Below, one piece after another: positions 25,222 to 35,372 of a stretch of DNA of 64,000 bases. The stretch spans positions 471,480 through 535,479 of the forward strand of contig NZ_FRCL01000001.1 in assembly GCF_900142885.1 (NCBI RefSeq), read 5' to 3'. This stretch comes from Flavobacterium xinjiangense. Its GTDB lineage: Bacteria; Bacteroidota; Bacteroidia; Flavobacteriales; Flavobacteriaceae. Numbering within the stretch: position 1 is the stretch's first letter; every line of letters begins with the position of its first letter. The notes under the pieces are model-generated. The model saw only the letters and a program-made list of their open reading frames with translations. It was not told where the DNA came from and ran no database searches. Both the position numbers and the translations under genes were made by a program.

Positions 25222-25840
25222 ATAATTTGTCGTTAAGTTGATTGATAAGTTGCGAAGCATTTTCGGTTTGTGTAATCAAACCTGAAACGGCTATACCGTG
25301 AATTCCAGTTTTCATTAAACTTTCTACATTCTCCAGTGTGATTCCTCCAATGGCATAAATGGGAATTTGGATATTTTTTGCCTTCATTTGACCGATAATC
25401 AAACGATAGCCATCCAATCCTAAAATTGGACTTAGATTTTGTTTGGTGGTTGTAAATTGGAATGGTCCCAAACCAATATAATCACAATTTTCAGTTGTTC
25501 TTTGAAGCACGTCTTCAAAAGTATTTGCGGTACCTCCAATGATTTTTGTTTTTCCTAAAATGAGTCTTGCTTCTTCAACGCTCATATCACTCAAACCTAA
25601 ATGAACTCCATCAGCATCTAATTGTTGTGCTAAATGAACGTTGTCATTGATGATAAAAGTCGCTAAATATTCTTTGCATAACATTTTTACGGCTTCCGCC
25701 AAAGTGAAAACTTCAACGGTATTTTGTTTTTTGAATCGCAATTGGATCCAATCGCAACCATTGTCCACCGCTCTGTGAATGTTGTACAATTGCTCTTCGA
25801 CTGTGTTTCCTTGAGAAATGTATTGTAATTGGTTATGCAT
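25208..25840 (-). CDS. thiE: Thiamine-phosphate synthase
   Basis: Couples HMP pyrophosphate with thiazole phosphate to give thiamine monophosphate. This 210-aa TIM barrel keeps the canonical signatures: [31 protein letters not shown] (pyrophosphate/Mg region), [13 protein letters not shown] and [10 protein letters not shown]. It is the better match of the two ThiE-like proteins in the operon and is therefore the likely synthase. It overlaps thiD by 8 nt and thiG by 14 nt. Confidence 0.93.
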   Translation of the reverse strand: MHNQLQYISQGNTVEEQLYNIHRAVDNGCDWIQLRFKKQNTVEVFTLAEAVKMLCKEYLATFIINDNVHLAQQLDADGVHLGLSDMSVEEARLILGKTKIIGGTANTFEDVLQRTTENCDYIGLGPFQFTTTKQNLSPILGLDGYRLIIGQMKAKNIQIPIYAIGGITLENVESLMKTGIHGIAVSGLITQTENASQLINQLNDKLYVTI

Positions 25841-26588
25841 AATGGTATCCTAATTTGGTTTGGTTCGATTGTAAATAGGTTTCTATATATTTTTTGGCGT
25901 TGCTGCATGCTGTTTTTAGGTCTTGTCCCAAGGCTAAATTGGCTGTAATAGCGGATGATAAGACACAACCGGAGCCATGTTTTTCGAAAGCTAAAGTGTT
26001 ATTTGGCGCAAGCTTGAAAATCTCATTTCCGTTATATAAATAATCGATACCAACTGCAAATGGATTATGACCCCCTTTTAGTAAAGTTGAACAGTATTTT
26101 GAAAGTTCAAGAGCGATTAAATCAGGATTTTTTTCTCCCGAAGACAATTGTAAAATCTCATTGTAATTAGGTGTTATTAAATCTATTTTTTTTAAGATTT
26201 CTATCAAAATAGCTTGATTTTTGATGGTTGTAAAATTGAATTCGCTACTGGACTTCAAAACCGTATCCCAAATTATTTTTGTTTTTGGCGAAAGTTTTTT
26301 TACAACCAAAACAATTTCTCTTAAATAATCCAATGAAGGAATAATTCCAATCTTTACGGCTTTAATACTATAGTTGCCGAACAATTTTTTCAATGAGTTC
26401 AAAACAAAATCTAAGTCAGTCCATTGCATTTCGAAGAACTCATTTTCAGTTTGAATGGTATTGCCGGTATTAACTGCAAATCCATATACATGATGTTGCT
26501 CGAATGTTTTCGCATCAGCCAAAATTCCTGCACCTCCAGAAGGATCAAAACCTGCAATTGTTAATACGAAAGGGCGATTTGCTGACAT
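25833..26588 (-). CDS. thiD: Hydroxymethylpyrimidine (phosphate) kinase
   Basis: Ribokinase-fold enzyme (251 aa) that phosphorylates HMP and HMP-P to HMP-PP. It shows LTIAGFDPSGGAGILADAKTFEQHHVYG at the N-terminus, a VLKSSSEF segment, and the anion-hole/catalytic motif HGSGCVLSSAITANLALG (GxGC). It is embedded in the operon by overlaps on both sides (28 nt with the TenI-like gene, 8 nt with thiE). Confidence 0.96.
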   Translation of the reverse strand: MSANRPFVLTIAGFDPSGGAGILADAKTFEQHHVYGFAVNTGNTIQTENEFFEMQWTDLDFVLNSLKKLFGNYSIKAVKIGIIPSLDYLREIVLVVKKLSPKTKIIWDTVLKSSSEFNFTTIKNQAILIEILKKIDLITPNYNEILQLSSGEKNPDLIALELSKYCSTLLKGGHNPFAVGIDYLYNGNEIFKLAPNNTLAFEKHGSGCVLSSAITANLALGQDLKTACSNAKKYIETYLQSNQTKLGYHYA

Positions 26589-27160
26589 AGTTTATAATTT
26601 TCTATTGGGTTGTTGCTGTTCCAAATGGTGCCTAAAAGCGCCACATCATCAAAACCATATTTCAATGCAGTTTTGATTCTCTCAGATGTAATTCCTCCAA
26701 GAGCAATTAATGCAGTTTTGTTGTTATTTCTTTGTTTTAATTCTTTTTCAAAGTCAATATCCGAAGCGTACTTTGGTTTAGAAATACTTTCGAAAACCGG
26801 TCCAAAAAATGCATAATCAAAAACATCAGATAATTTTTCAAAGTCAGTCATACTGTGAATGGAAGTAGAGAGTGAAAATCGGTTGCCTTTCCATTCCTTC
26901 AAACATTCTTCAGATGTTTCGGCTCTCATTTTTTCTGTAAAATGAATGCGATTAATTCCAAATGCTGAAGCCAATTGATAATGACTGTGTAAAACCAAAT
27001 TTTGTCTATAATCCGATTTTATTTCAGATAAGAAAGCTTTCATTTCTGCTTTAGAAAAATCTGGTTTTCGAACATGAAATAACTGTAATCCTTCCTTGAA
27101 AAGTTGATGAATAAGGTAATTTTCATTCTCAATTGGAGTTGGATTTGAAATGACTATCAT
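26561..27160 (-). CDS. TenI/ThiE-like protein (possible thiazole tautomerase)
   Basis: A 199-aa ThiE-superfamily barrel: LFHVRKPDFSK in place of the ThiE LR-K motif, FGINRIHFTEK in place of DGVHLG, FFGPVFESISKPKY and ALGGITSERI. The loss of the ThiE aspartates and of the IINDD block, together with the presence of a full thiE in the same operon, suggests a TenI-type role (aromatising the ThiG product) rather than a second synthase. It lies 84 nt after thiC. The assignment between TenI and ThiE is inference. Confidence 0.85.
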   Translation of the reverse strand: MIVISNPTPIENENYLIHQLFKEGLQLFHVRKPDFSKAEMKAFLSEIKSDYRQNLVLHSHYQLASAFGINRIHFTEKMRAETSEECLKEWKGNRFSLSTSIHSMTDFEKLSDVFDYAFFGPVFESISKPKYASDIDFEKELKQRNNNKTALIALGGITSERIKTALKYGFDDVALLGTIWNSNNPIENYKLCQQIALSY

Positions 27161-27244
27161 ATTGAAATGTATTAAGAGAGGAGTATTAAGAAGTAAGCAT
27201 TTTTATTTTTTTAATCTTGATACATAATACTCCTAATCTTAATT

Positions 27245-29107
<1,863 letters not shown>

Positions 29108-29240
29108 CTAGGGATAGTAATGGAAAGCCCGTAAAGTTGAAAGCCAAATAAAACAAAGATTAGTGAAGCGACCGTTAGGAAGCTTTGACTAAGACTATGT
29201 TTTATAGGATTGCAACTGCGGACTTGAAATGGATAGCCCG
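29108..29240 (-). repeat. Dispersed intergenic hairpin element, copy 5 (long variant), inside the thi operon
   Basis: The plus-strand text begins AGGGATAGTAATGGAAAGCCC and ends GGATTGCAACTGCGGACTTG...GGATAGCCC, the same outer blocks as copy 1 (GGGATAGCAGTG...GATTGCAACGAATAGCCC), with a longer centre of about 70 nt. It occupies most of the gap between thiS and thiC. Confidence 0.65.
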
Positions 29241-29254
29241 CCCGAGCAGCCAAA

Positions 29255-29461
29255 CTATCCTCCTTGAGTTGCAGAGATGATGAGAATGTCGTCGGTTTCT
29301 TGTATGGGGTGAGAATTCCAGTTGGATTTTGGAATCACGGTATTGTTAATGGCTACGGCAATTCCGTTTTGTTTGATGGGAATTTCCAAGTCAAGAAGTG
29401 CCTGAACAGTTAGACTGTCAGTTGCAAATTGTTTCGTTTGATTGTTGATTTTAAGCTCCAT
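29255..29461 (-). CDS. thiS: Sulfur carrier protein ThiS
   Basis: A 68-aa ubiquitin-like protein ending in ATQGG; the C-terminal Gly is converted to thiocarboxylate that donates sulfur to the thiazole. Features: MELKINNQTKQF first hairpin, IPIKQNGIAVAINNTVIPKSNW and the GG end. It is the first gene of the operon, 80 nt after the TPP aptamer, with an AAAAGGA just before the ATG, which could be a ribosome binding site. Confidence 0.95.
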   Translation of the reverse strand: MELKINNQTKQFATDSLTVQALLDLEIPIKQNGIAVAINNTVIPKSNWNSHPIQETDDILIISATQGG

Positions 29462-29540
29462 TCCTTTTGAATTTAGTATACAGTTATACTTTAGGAATGG
29501 CTACAATGGCACATAAATGCGCGCAGAAGTCATCTTACTT

Positions 29541-29615
29541 TTCCCTACGCTAGTATGAACTAGATCAGGTTCAGAGGGTAATTCTCAGCCTACAATGTTG
29601 TAGACACCCCTAAAG
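29541..29615 (-). ncRNA. TPP riboswitch (THI element) of the thiamine biosynthesis operon
   Basis: On the minus strand: AGGGGTGTC, GGCTGAGA, TACCCTCTGAACCTGATCTAG, CTAGCGTAGGGAA, in the order of the TPP aptamer. It lies directly upstream of thiS. About 80 nt between aptamer and ATG hold no strong T-run terminator, so control may act on translation initiation. Confidence 0.96.
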
Positions 29616-29734
29616 TGTGGAACAAAAATACTTATTTTTTTGTTTAGATGTTTAAAGTTTAAGGTTTAAAGTTATGGTAGTAAAGATATTTTTTGTGATA
29701 TTTCTAAAAACTGAATACTGCCACTGTAAACTGA

Positions 29735-30298
29735 TTACTTGATTCTTTTCCAGCAATCTTCTACGTGATCATCGATCATTCCTGTTGCTTGCATATGGGC
29801 ATAAACTACGGTAGATCCCACAAATTTAAACCCACGTTTTTTTAAATCTTTACTGATAGCGTCAGAAAGTGGAGTGGTGGCAGGAACTTCTTTTAGCGTT
29901 TTTCGATTATTATTTATTGGCTTTCCTCCTGTAAATTCCCAAATGTATTTAGAAAAACTGTCAAATTCATCTTGTACTTTAATAAAGGCAACCGCATTTG
30001 AAACTGCTGCGCGAATTTTTAACTGATTGCGAATAATACCTGCGTTTTGAAGTAATTCCTGAATTTTATCTTCGGTATAAAGGGCTACTTTTTTATAGTC
30101 AAAATCATCAAAAGCTAATTTGAAGTTTTCTCTCTTTTTTAGTATTGTAATCCAACTTAACCCAGCCTGAAAGGTTTCTAGGATTAGGAATTCGAATAAT
30201 TTTTGGTCATCATAAACGGGAACTCCCCATTCTTCATCGTGGTATTTTTCATAAATAGCAATGCCAACACACCATTTACATCTTGTTTTTTCTTCCAT
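29735..30298 (-). CDS. tag: DNA-3-methyladenine glycosylase I
   Basis: Base-excision repair enzyme (187 aa) removing 3-methyladenine. The N-terminal CKWC with the following YHDEEWGVPVYDD, and the core FEFLILETFQAGLSWITIL, are diagnostic of Tag; conserved Cys/His residues form its Zn site (C at the N-terminus, HMQATGMIDDHVEDCW at the C-terminus). It is three nt from the transporter gene upstream on the same strand, so probably co-transcribed. Confidence 0.96.
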   Translation of the reverse strand: MEEKTRCKWCVGIAIYEKYHDEEWGVPVYDDQKLFEFLILETFQAGLSWITILKKRENFKLAFDDFDYKKVALYTEDKIQELLQNAGIIRNQLKIRAAVSNAVAFIKVQDEFDSFSKYIWEFTGGKPINNNRKTLKEVPATTPLSDAISKDLKKRGFKFVGSTVVYAHMQATGMIDDHVEDCWKRIK

Positions 30299-30301
30299 GA
30301 T

Positions 30302-30955
30302 TTATACTGTTTCTTCTGATAAATATTTTTTTATTAAATGATGTCCTAAATAAATTAATGGAGTTAATAAAATAGCAATTCCTAATTTAAAGGTATAGCC
30401 GATTATCGCAGAACTTAAAAAAGTGTCAAAGTTGATTTTTCCGGGTAACCAAAATGCAATTCCTAATACAATAAAGGAATCGAATAATTGTGAAACCACT
30501 GTAGAACCAGTTGTTCTTAACCATATTTTTCGTTCTCCTGTTCTGTTTTTGAAAAACCAAAAAACGGTTACGTCTATTAATTGGGAAACTAAAAACGCGA
30601 TAATACTACCGGCAATAATCCACATACTTTGACCAAAAACAGCATAAAATTGAGAATCATTTACAGGACTAATCCCTTTTGCAGCAGGAACAAGTATGGC
30701 TAAAAGGAGAATGATAAAAGCATAAGCAATTAAACAAGCCGTAATATAGGATAGCTTTTTCACTCCTTTTTCTCCAAAATATTCATTGATTAAATCAGTA
30801 GTGAGGAAAACTACTGGCCAAGGTAAAATTCCGATACTCATAACGAAAGGACCCACTTGTATCAATTTCCCACCGATTAATTCAGCTACAACTGCATTGG
30901 TGATGAAGATTCCTGCGAGGATAACAAACACCATATCTTTTTTGGTTTTAAACAT
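30302..30955 (-). CDS. Queuosine precursor transporter (YhhQ/VUT family)
   Basis: A 217-aa inner-membrane protein with about six helices. The N-terminal NAVVAELIGGKL, the LTTDLINEYFGEKGVKKLSY motif and the SQLIDVTVFWFFKNRTG segment mark the VUT_1/YhhQ family, which imports 7-cyano- or 7-aminomethyl-7-deazaguanine for tRNA queuosine. I see no queuosine gene beside it. It is 3 nt upstream of tag. Confidence 0.9.
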   Translation of the reverse strand: MFKTKKDMVFVILAGIFITNAVVAELIGGKLIQVGPFVMSIGILPWPVVFLTTDLINEYFGEKGVKKLSYITACLIAYAFIILLLAILVPAAKGISPVNDSQFYAVFGQSMWIIAGSIIAFLVSQLIDVTVFWFFKNRTGERKIWLRTTGSTVVSQLFDSFIVLGIAFWLPGKINFDTFLSSAIIGYTFKLGIAILLTPLIYLGHHLIKKYLSEETV

Positions 30956-31008
30956 AAAAAACTATTAGTTTTCCAAATTTAGTATTTTAATTTCTTTTTA
31001 GATAATAA

Positions 31009-31044
31009 AAAAATCCCATCTTGTCTTTACAACAAGATGGGATT
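31009..31044 (-). terminator. Terminator of the rpsB-tsf transcript
   Basis: A stem of at least 13 bp (AAATCCCATCTTGT / ACAAGATGGGATTT) with a short loop and T runs on both sides, 60 nt after the tsf stop. Both strands have T tracts, so it may also act on plus-strand transcription. Confidence 0.9.
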
Positions 31045-31107
31045 TTATATTATGTTTAAAAAACTTCTAAAACAAATTTAGAGATTCTGAAACAATTTTA
31101 GAATAAA

Positions 31108-31932
31108 TTATCCTAAAGCAGCTCTTTTGAAACCTGTAACGATAAGATCTTTATCTAAAGATTTAGCATAAGCAGCAACGCTCATTTTGTTGTCTTTGAT
31201 ATAATCTTGGTTTACTAAAGTATTGTCTTTAAAGAAACGAGCCAATTTACCTTTAGCGATATTGTCTAACATTGCTTCTGGTTTTCCTTCTTGACGTAGG
31301 ATATCTTTAGCAATTTCGATTTCTTTAGCGATAGTATCAGCATCAACACCAGTTTCGTCTAAAGCGATAGGAGACATAGCTGCAGCTTGCATAGCAATGT
31401 TTCTTGCAACTTCATCAGCACCATCTAATTTTGCAGATAAACCAACTAAAGTAGCGATTTTGTTTCCAGAGTGAATGTAAGATCCAACAAAAGCACCTTC
31501 TAATTTTTCGAAAGTTCTGATTTCTAATTTTTCACCAATAACTCCAGTTTGCTCGATTAATTTATCAGCAACAGTCATTCCGTTGAAATCACTTGCTAAA
31601 AATTCTTCTTTAGTATTGAAGTTCAATGCAGAATTAGCCATTTCAGTAGCCATTTTCACAAAGTTTTCATTCATACCTACGAAGTCAGTCTCACAGTTTA
31701 ATGTGATAACTACACCAGCAGTTTTGTCAGCATTTACAACAGCAATTGCAGCACCTTCAGTAGATTCTCTATCTGAACGGTTTGCAGCTACTTTTTGTCC
31801 TTTTTTACGTAAGTTTTCGATAGCTAAATCAAAATCCCCGTCTGCTTCAACCAAAGCTTTTTTGCAGTCCATCATTCCTGCACCAGTGATTGTTCTTAAT
31901 TTATTTACGTCTGCAGCAGTAATTGTTGCCAT
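31108..31932 (-). CDS. tsf: Elongation factor Ts
   Basis: Nucleotide exchange factor for EF-Tu (274 aa from the ATG at 31932, MATITAADVNKLR). The UBA-like N-terminus contains the family signature LRTITGAGMMDCKKAL, and VITLNCETDFVGMNENF lies in the core domain; the end ITGFKRAALG-like region is present. An upstream start at 31971 would add residues not found in the family. It is preceded by rpsB (132 nt), the classic rpsB-tsf pair. Confidence 0.97.
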   Translation of the reverse strand: MATITAADVNKLRTITGAGMMDCKKALVEADGDFDLAIENLRKKGQKVAANRSDRESTEGAAIAVVNADKTAGVVITLNCETDFVGMNENFVKMATEMANSALNFNTKEEFLASDFNGMTVADKLIEQTGVIGEKLEIRTFEKLEGAFVGSYIHSGNKIATLVGLSAKLDGADEVARNIAMQAAAMSPIALDETGVDADTIAKEIEIAKDILRQEGKPEAMLDNIAKGKLARFFKDNTLVNQDYIKDNKMSVAAYAKSLDKDLIVTGFKRAALG

Positions 31933-32064
31933 ATTGTATATTTTTTTAAGGTTAAAAGTAAAAAATTCCAAGTTTCAAATCCAGTTTCCAATTTTATTAA
32001 ATTATCAACTTTAGGTTTCTAATTTTTTATGGAGAGGAATTAAAACTTGGAATTAAATGTTTAT

Positions 32065-32871
32065 TTATTCTTCAGTTGCAGTTGGAGCAGCTGCTTCAAC
32101 AGCAGGAGCAACCTCAGCTACTTCAGCAGGAGCTACTACTTCTGTAGTTGCTTCAGCTGGAGCATCACCTTCTTTGTCAGAACCTCTATCAGAAAGTCCT
32201 TCAACAATTGCAGCTGTTACTAAAGATAAAATTTTATCAATTGATTTAGAAGCATCATCGTTAGATGGGATTACGAATTCAACCTCTCTTGGGTCAGAAT
32301 TAGTATCCACCATAGCGAAAACTGGAATGTTTAATTTTTGAGCTTCTTTTATTGCGATATGTTCCGCTTTGATATCAACTACGAACAATGCAGCTGGTAG
32401 TCTAGACATGTCAGCGATTGAACCTAAATTTTTCTCTAATTTTGCACGAAGACGATCAACTTGTAAACGCTCTTTTTTAGAAAGGGTCATGAATGTACCA
32501 TCTTTCTTCATTTTATCAATAGTAGCCATTTTTTTAACAGCTTTACGGATAGTTACGAAGTTAGTTAGCATTCCACCAGGCCATCTTTCAGTGATATAAG
32601 GCATGTTTGCAGCTTTTGCTTTTTCAGCAACGATGTCTTTTGCTTGTTTTTTGGTAGCAACGAATAATATTTTTCTACCTGATGCAGCGATTTTTTTCAA
32701 AGCGTCATTAGCTTCTTCAATTTTTGCTGCAGTTTTATATAGATTGATAATGTGAATACCATTACGCTCCATATAAATGTAAGGAGCCATGTTTGGATCC
32801 CATTTTCTAGTCATGTGTCCGAAGTGAACACCTGCTTCTAGTAATTCTTTTACTTCTACTTTGTTTGCCAT
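32065..32871 (-). CDS. rpsB: 30S ribosomal protein S2
   Basis: S2 (268 aa) binds at the neck of the small subunit. Marks: ELLEAGVHFGHMTRKWDPNMAPYIY, FVATKKQAKDIV, TERWPGGMLTNF and PVFAMVDTNSDP. After residue about 230 comes a Glu/Ala/Val/Pro-rich low-complexity tail (about 38 residues) that is not part of the S2 fold. A hairpin lies in the leader at 32953-32968. Confidence 0.98.
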   Translation of the reverse strand: MANKVEVKELLEAGVHFGHMTRKWDPNMAPYIYMERNGIHIINLYKTAAKIEEANDALKKIAASGRKILFVATKKQAKDIVAEKAKAANMPYITERWPGGMLTNFVTIRKAVKKMATIDKMKKDGTFMTLSKKERLQVDRLRAKLEKNLGSIADMSRLPAALFVVDIKAEHIAIKEAQKLNIPVFAMVDTNSDPREVEFVIPSNDDASKSIDKILSLVTAAIVEGLSDRGSDKEGDAPAEATTEVVAPAEVAEVAPAVEAAAPTATEE

Positions 32872-32952
32872 TTTGTTCTAGTTTACGTTCTGTTGATTAG
32901 CAATGAATAAATGGCGATTTCTCGGCTTTATACATTTAGATGCTAAACTATT

Positions 32953-32968
32953 TCCTACCTCAGTAGGA
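32953..32968 (-). promoter_or_regulatory. Leader hairpin upstream of rpsB
   Basis: TCCTAC CTCA GTAGGA, a perfect 6-bp stem with a 4-nt loop, about 82 nt before the rpsB ATG. It could be part of an autoregulatory leader; this is a guess from position. Confidence 0.35.
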
Positions 32969-33013
32969 GAGCAACAACAACTGTTTTTTTAAATTCAATA
33001 ATAAATGAACGAT

Positions 33014-33036
33014 GTCTTGTCCCATTTGAACAAGAC
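33014..33036 (-). terminator. Hairpin after rpsI
   Basis: GTCTTGT / ACAAGAC with a 9-nt loop, 8 nt after the rpsI stop. No T run follows on the minus strand, so termination may be partial, allowing read-through to rpsB-tsf. Confidence 0.45.
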
Positions 33037-33044
33037 AGGTAATA

Positions 33045-33431
33045 TTAACGTTTAGAGAATTGGAATCTCTTACGAGCTTTCTTCTGACCGAATTTCTTAC
33101 GTTCAACCATTCTTGGATCTCTTGTCAATAAACCTTCTGGTTTCAAGATAGCTCTGTTTTCAGCATTTACTTCACACATAACGCGTGCTAATGCCATTCT
33201 TACAGCTTCTGCTTGACCAGTTGAACCACCTCCATAAACGTTCACTTTTACGTCAAAATTGCTTACATTTTCTGTCATTGACATAGGTTGTAAAACTTTG
33301 TACTGTAAAGTTGCAGTAGGGAAATAAGTTTCGAATGGTTTTTTGTTTACAACGATTACTCCCGTTCCTTCCGAAACGTATACACGTGCAACAGCGGTTT
33401 TTCTTCTACCGATTTTGTGAATTACTCCCAT
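33045..33431 (-). CDS. rpsI: 30S ribosomal protein S9
   Basis: S9 (128 aa); its basic C-terminal tail (KKARKRFQFSKR) contacts P-site tRNA. The core GRRKTAVARVYVSEGTG and GGGSTGQAEAVRMALAR are family signatures. Its start codon overlaps the rplM stop by one base, a tightly coupled L13-S9 operon. Confidence 0.98.
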   Translation of the reverse strand: MGVIHKIGRRKTAVARVYVSEGTGVIVVNKKPFETYFPTATLQYKVLQPMSMTENVSNFDVKVNVYGGGSTGQAEAVRMALARVMCEVNAENRAILKPEGLLTRDPRMVERKKFGQKKARKRFQFSKR

Positions 33432-33886
33432 TACTTAAGATCGTTAAGGTTAACTGTTTTAGGTTTTTGAGCGCCTTGTTTGTGCTCTGATCCTACAACA
33501 ACATTTAAATTTCTAAAAAGCTCTGCTCCTAATTTATTTTTAGGTAACATCCCTTTAATAGCTTTCTCTACTAATAATGCAGGGTTTTTTGCTTGCAATA
33601 CTTTAGCAGTTAAAGTTCTTTGACCACCTGGGTAACCTGTGTGACGAATGTAAGTCTTTTCGTCCATTTTGTTACCTGTAAGGTTGATTTTTTCTGAGTT
33701 GATAACGATTACGTTATCTCCGCAGTCCACGTGTGGTGTGTAACTTGGCTTGTACTTACCTCTCAAAATCATAGCGACTTTTGAAGCAAGACGACCTAAG
33801 TTGTGACCATCAGCATCTACAACAATCCACTCTTTTGTAACGGTGGCTTTGCTTGCTGATTGTGTCTTGTAGCTTAATGCGTCCAT
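33431..33886 (-). CDS. rplM: 50S ribosomal protein L13
   Basis: L13 (151 aa), an early assembly protein of the large subunit. Family marks are WIVVDADGHNLGRLASKVAMILRGK, PHVDCGDNVIVINSEKI, and KAIKGMLPKNKLG. Promoter boxes lie at 33930-33960. Confidence 0.98.
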   Translation of the reverse strand: MDALSYKTQSASKATVTKEWIVVDADGHNLGRLASKVAMILRGKYKPSYTPHVDCGDNVIVINSEKINLTGNKMDEKTYIRHTGYPGGQRTLTAKVLQAKNPALLVEKAIKGMLPKNKLGAELFRNLNVVVGSEHKQGAQKPKTVNLNDLK

Positions 33887-33929
33887 AATATATTTTTAAT
33901 TAAACATTCCATCCCCAATAAAGGGGTTG

Positions 33930-33960
33930 CAAAAGTACAATTAATTATTTTAAATACAAA
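33930..33960 (-). promoter_or_regulatory. Promoter of rplM-rpsI
   Basis: On the minus strand TTTG (33957-33960), 19 nt, then TACTTTTG (33930-33937), a good TTTG-N19-TAnnTTTG match. Just inside the transcript, CCCC AATAAA GGGG (33913-33926) can form a small hairpin. The rest of the 345-nt gap up to the LacI gene is AT-rich and I see nothing else in it. Confidence 0.65.
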
Positions 33961-34230
33961 TACCTTAAATGAATATTTTTTTCTTGTTTTTGCTCTGATA
34001 ATCAAATGTATATTTAAAATAATTATCCGGGATTCAATTTAGAAATATTCCATAGTAGACTTATTAAACTAATCTATCCTCTTTTTTTTCAAGTATATTG
34101 TACATTAATCATTTTTCAAGGGTAAATTTTATATTTTAATGGCTATTTTTGTCATTTATACCGTTAATATTCTAATTATTTCTATCTTGTACTTATTTTT
34201 ACATTTAAAATTACCTATAAATTTCCTCAT

Positions 34231-35256
34231 ATGAAAGCCAAAGCAACATTAAAACAAATTGCAAAAGAACTAAATGTATCTGTTTCTACTGTTTCAAAAG
34301 CGCTTAATGACAGCCCGGAGATTAGTGAAATGACAAAAATAAAAATTAAAGAATACGCAAAACTCAAAAACTACAAACCAAACATTATTGGTCTAAATCT
34401 TAAAAATAGAAAAACAAAAACGATTGGAGTAATTATACCTAACATTCTAAATTCTTTTTTTGCCAAAGTATTTAGTGGTATAGAGAAAGTCGCTGACGAA
34501 AAAGGATACAATGTTATAATGTGTATTTCAAACGAATCTTTAGAAAAAGAAGCCCATACGCTTGAAATGCTTAGTAATGGAACTATCGATGGATTTATTT
34601 TATCTGTTTCTGAAGAAGCGCAAAAACTTCATGAATACAATCATTTTAAAGAAATTATTAATGATGGCACTCCTATAGTTATGTTTGACCGAATTGCCGA
34701 AGGGGTAGATTGCGATAAGGTTATTGTTGATGATTTTGATTCTGCTTTAAATTCTACGCAACGCTTAATAGATTTAGGATGCAAGAATATCGCATTATTT
34801 TCTTCTATAGATAATTTAAGTGTTGGTAAGCTTAGAGCTGAAGGCTACCTAAAGGCACTAGAAAAAAACAACATTAGCATTAATCCTAATATAATACTGA
34901 GAACAGATTCCGAAGATGATTTAAACGAGAAAATTGAAAAAATCTTTAACAACAATCCAATCGATGGAATTTTTGCTTTAGAAGAAAGCGACTCCGTGGC
35001 TGCCTTGAAATTTGGTCTTAAAAAAGGATATAAAATTCCAGAAGAGCTATCGATTATCGGCTTTGCTGATGGAATTCTTGCTTCAAGAAGACTGTCACCA
35101 AGCCTAACAACGGTAAGCCAGCATGGTATCGAAATAGGCGAAGTGGCCGCAAAATTGCTGATCGACAGATTAGAATCTAAAGAAGAGCACCTTCCTTATG
35201 AAACTGTCATCATCAAAACTAAATTGAAAGAGCGGGAGTCTACTAGGAAATTATAA
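34231..35256 (+). CDS. LacI-family transcriptional regulator
   Basis: A 341-aa repressor-type regulator. Residues 4-50 are the LacI helix-turn-helix plus hinge (TLKQIAKELNVSVSTVSKALN), followed by a periplasmic-binding-protein fold for ligand (IGVIIPNILNSFFAKVFSGIE, NGTIDGFILSVSEE, DGIFALEESDSVAAL, LSIIGFADG). The ligand is probably a sugar by family habit. Its neighbours are ribosomal-protein genes upstream and an M36 peptidase downstream (convergent), so no target is evident nearby. It has a terminator directly after it. Confidence 0.93.
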   Translation: MKAKATLKQIAKELNVSVSTVSKALNDSPEISEMTKIKIKEYAKLKNYKPNIIGLNLKNRKTKTIGVIIPNILNSFFAKVFSGIEKVADEKGYNVIMCISNESLEKEAHTLEMLSNGTIDGFILSVSEEAQKLHEYNHFKEIINDGTPIVMFDRIAEGVDCDKVIVDDFDSALNSTQRLIDLGCKNIALFSSIDNLSVGKLRAEGYLKALEKNNISINPNIILRTDSEDDLNEKIEKIFNNNPIDGIFALEESDSVAALKFGLKKGYKIPEELSIIGFADGILASRRLSPSLTTVSQHGIEIGEVAAKLLIDRLESKEEHLPYETVIIKTKLKERESTRKL

Positions 35257-35262
35257 CATAAA

Positions 35263-35295
35263 AAATCCATCAGTTCGCTAAAACTGATGGATTTT
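35263..35295 (+). terminator. Terminator after the LacI gene
   Basis: AAATCCATCAGTT / AACTGATGGATTT, a 13-bp stem with a 6-nt loop, running into a (TTA)n stretch. Confidence 0.88.
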
Positions 35296-35315
35296 ATTAT
35301 TATTATTATTATTAT
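35293..35315. repeat. (TTA)n microsatellite
   Basis: About seven tandem ATT/TTA units follow the LacI terminator. It is intergenic, between convergent genes, so it is unlikely to control either. Confidence 0.8.
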
Positions 35316-35372
35316 GACATGTTCAATGCCTTATAATTCTTCGAAATTTTTACCAAACTTTTTTATTTGAAT

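Noticed and set aside
31583..32599. Plus-strand Ser/Ala-rich frames opposite tsf and rpsB
   Set aside because: They are antisense shadows of highly conserved ribosomal genes.
33913..33926. CCCCAATAAAGGGG as a regulatory protein binding site
   Set aside because: Only a 4-bp stem, and it lies downstream of the promoter; too weak to claim beyond a small leader hairpin.
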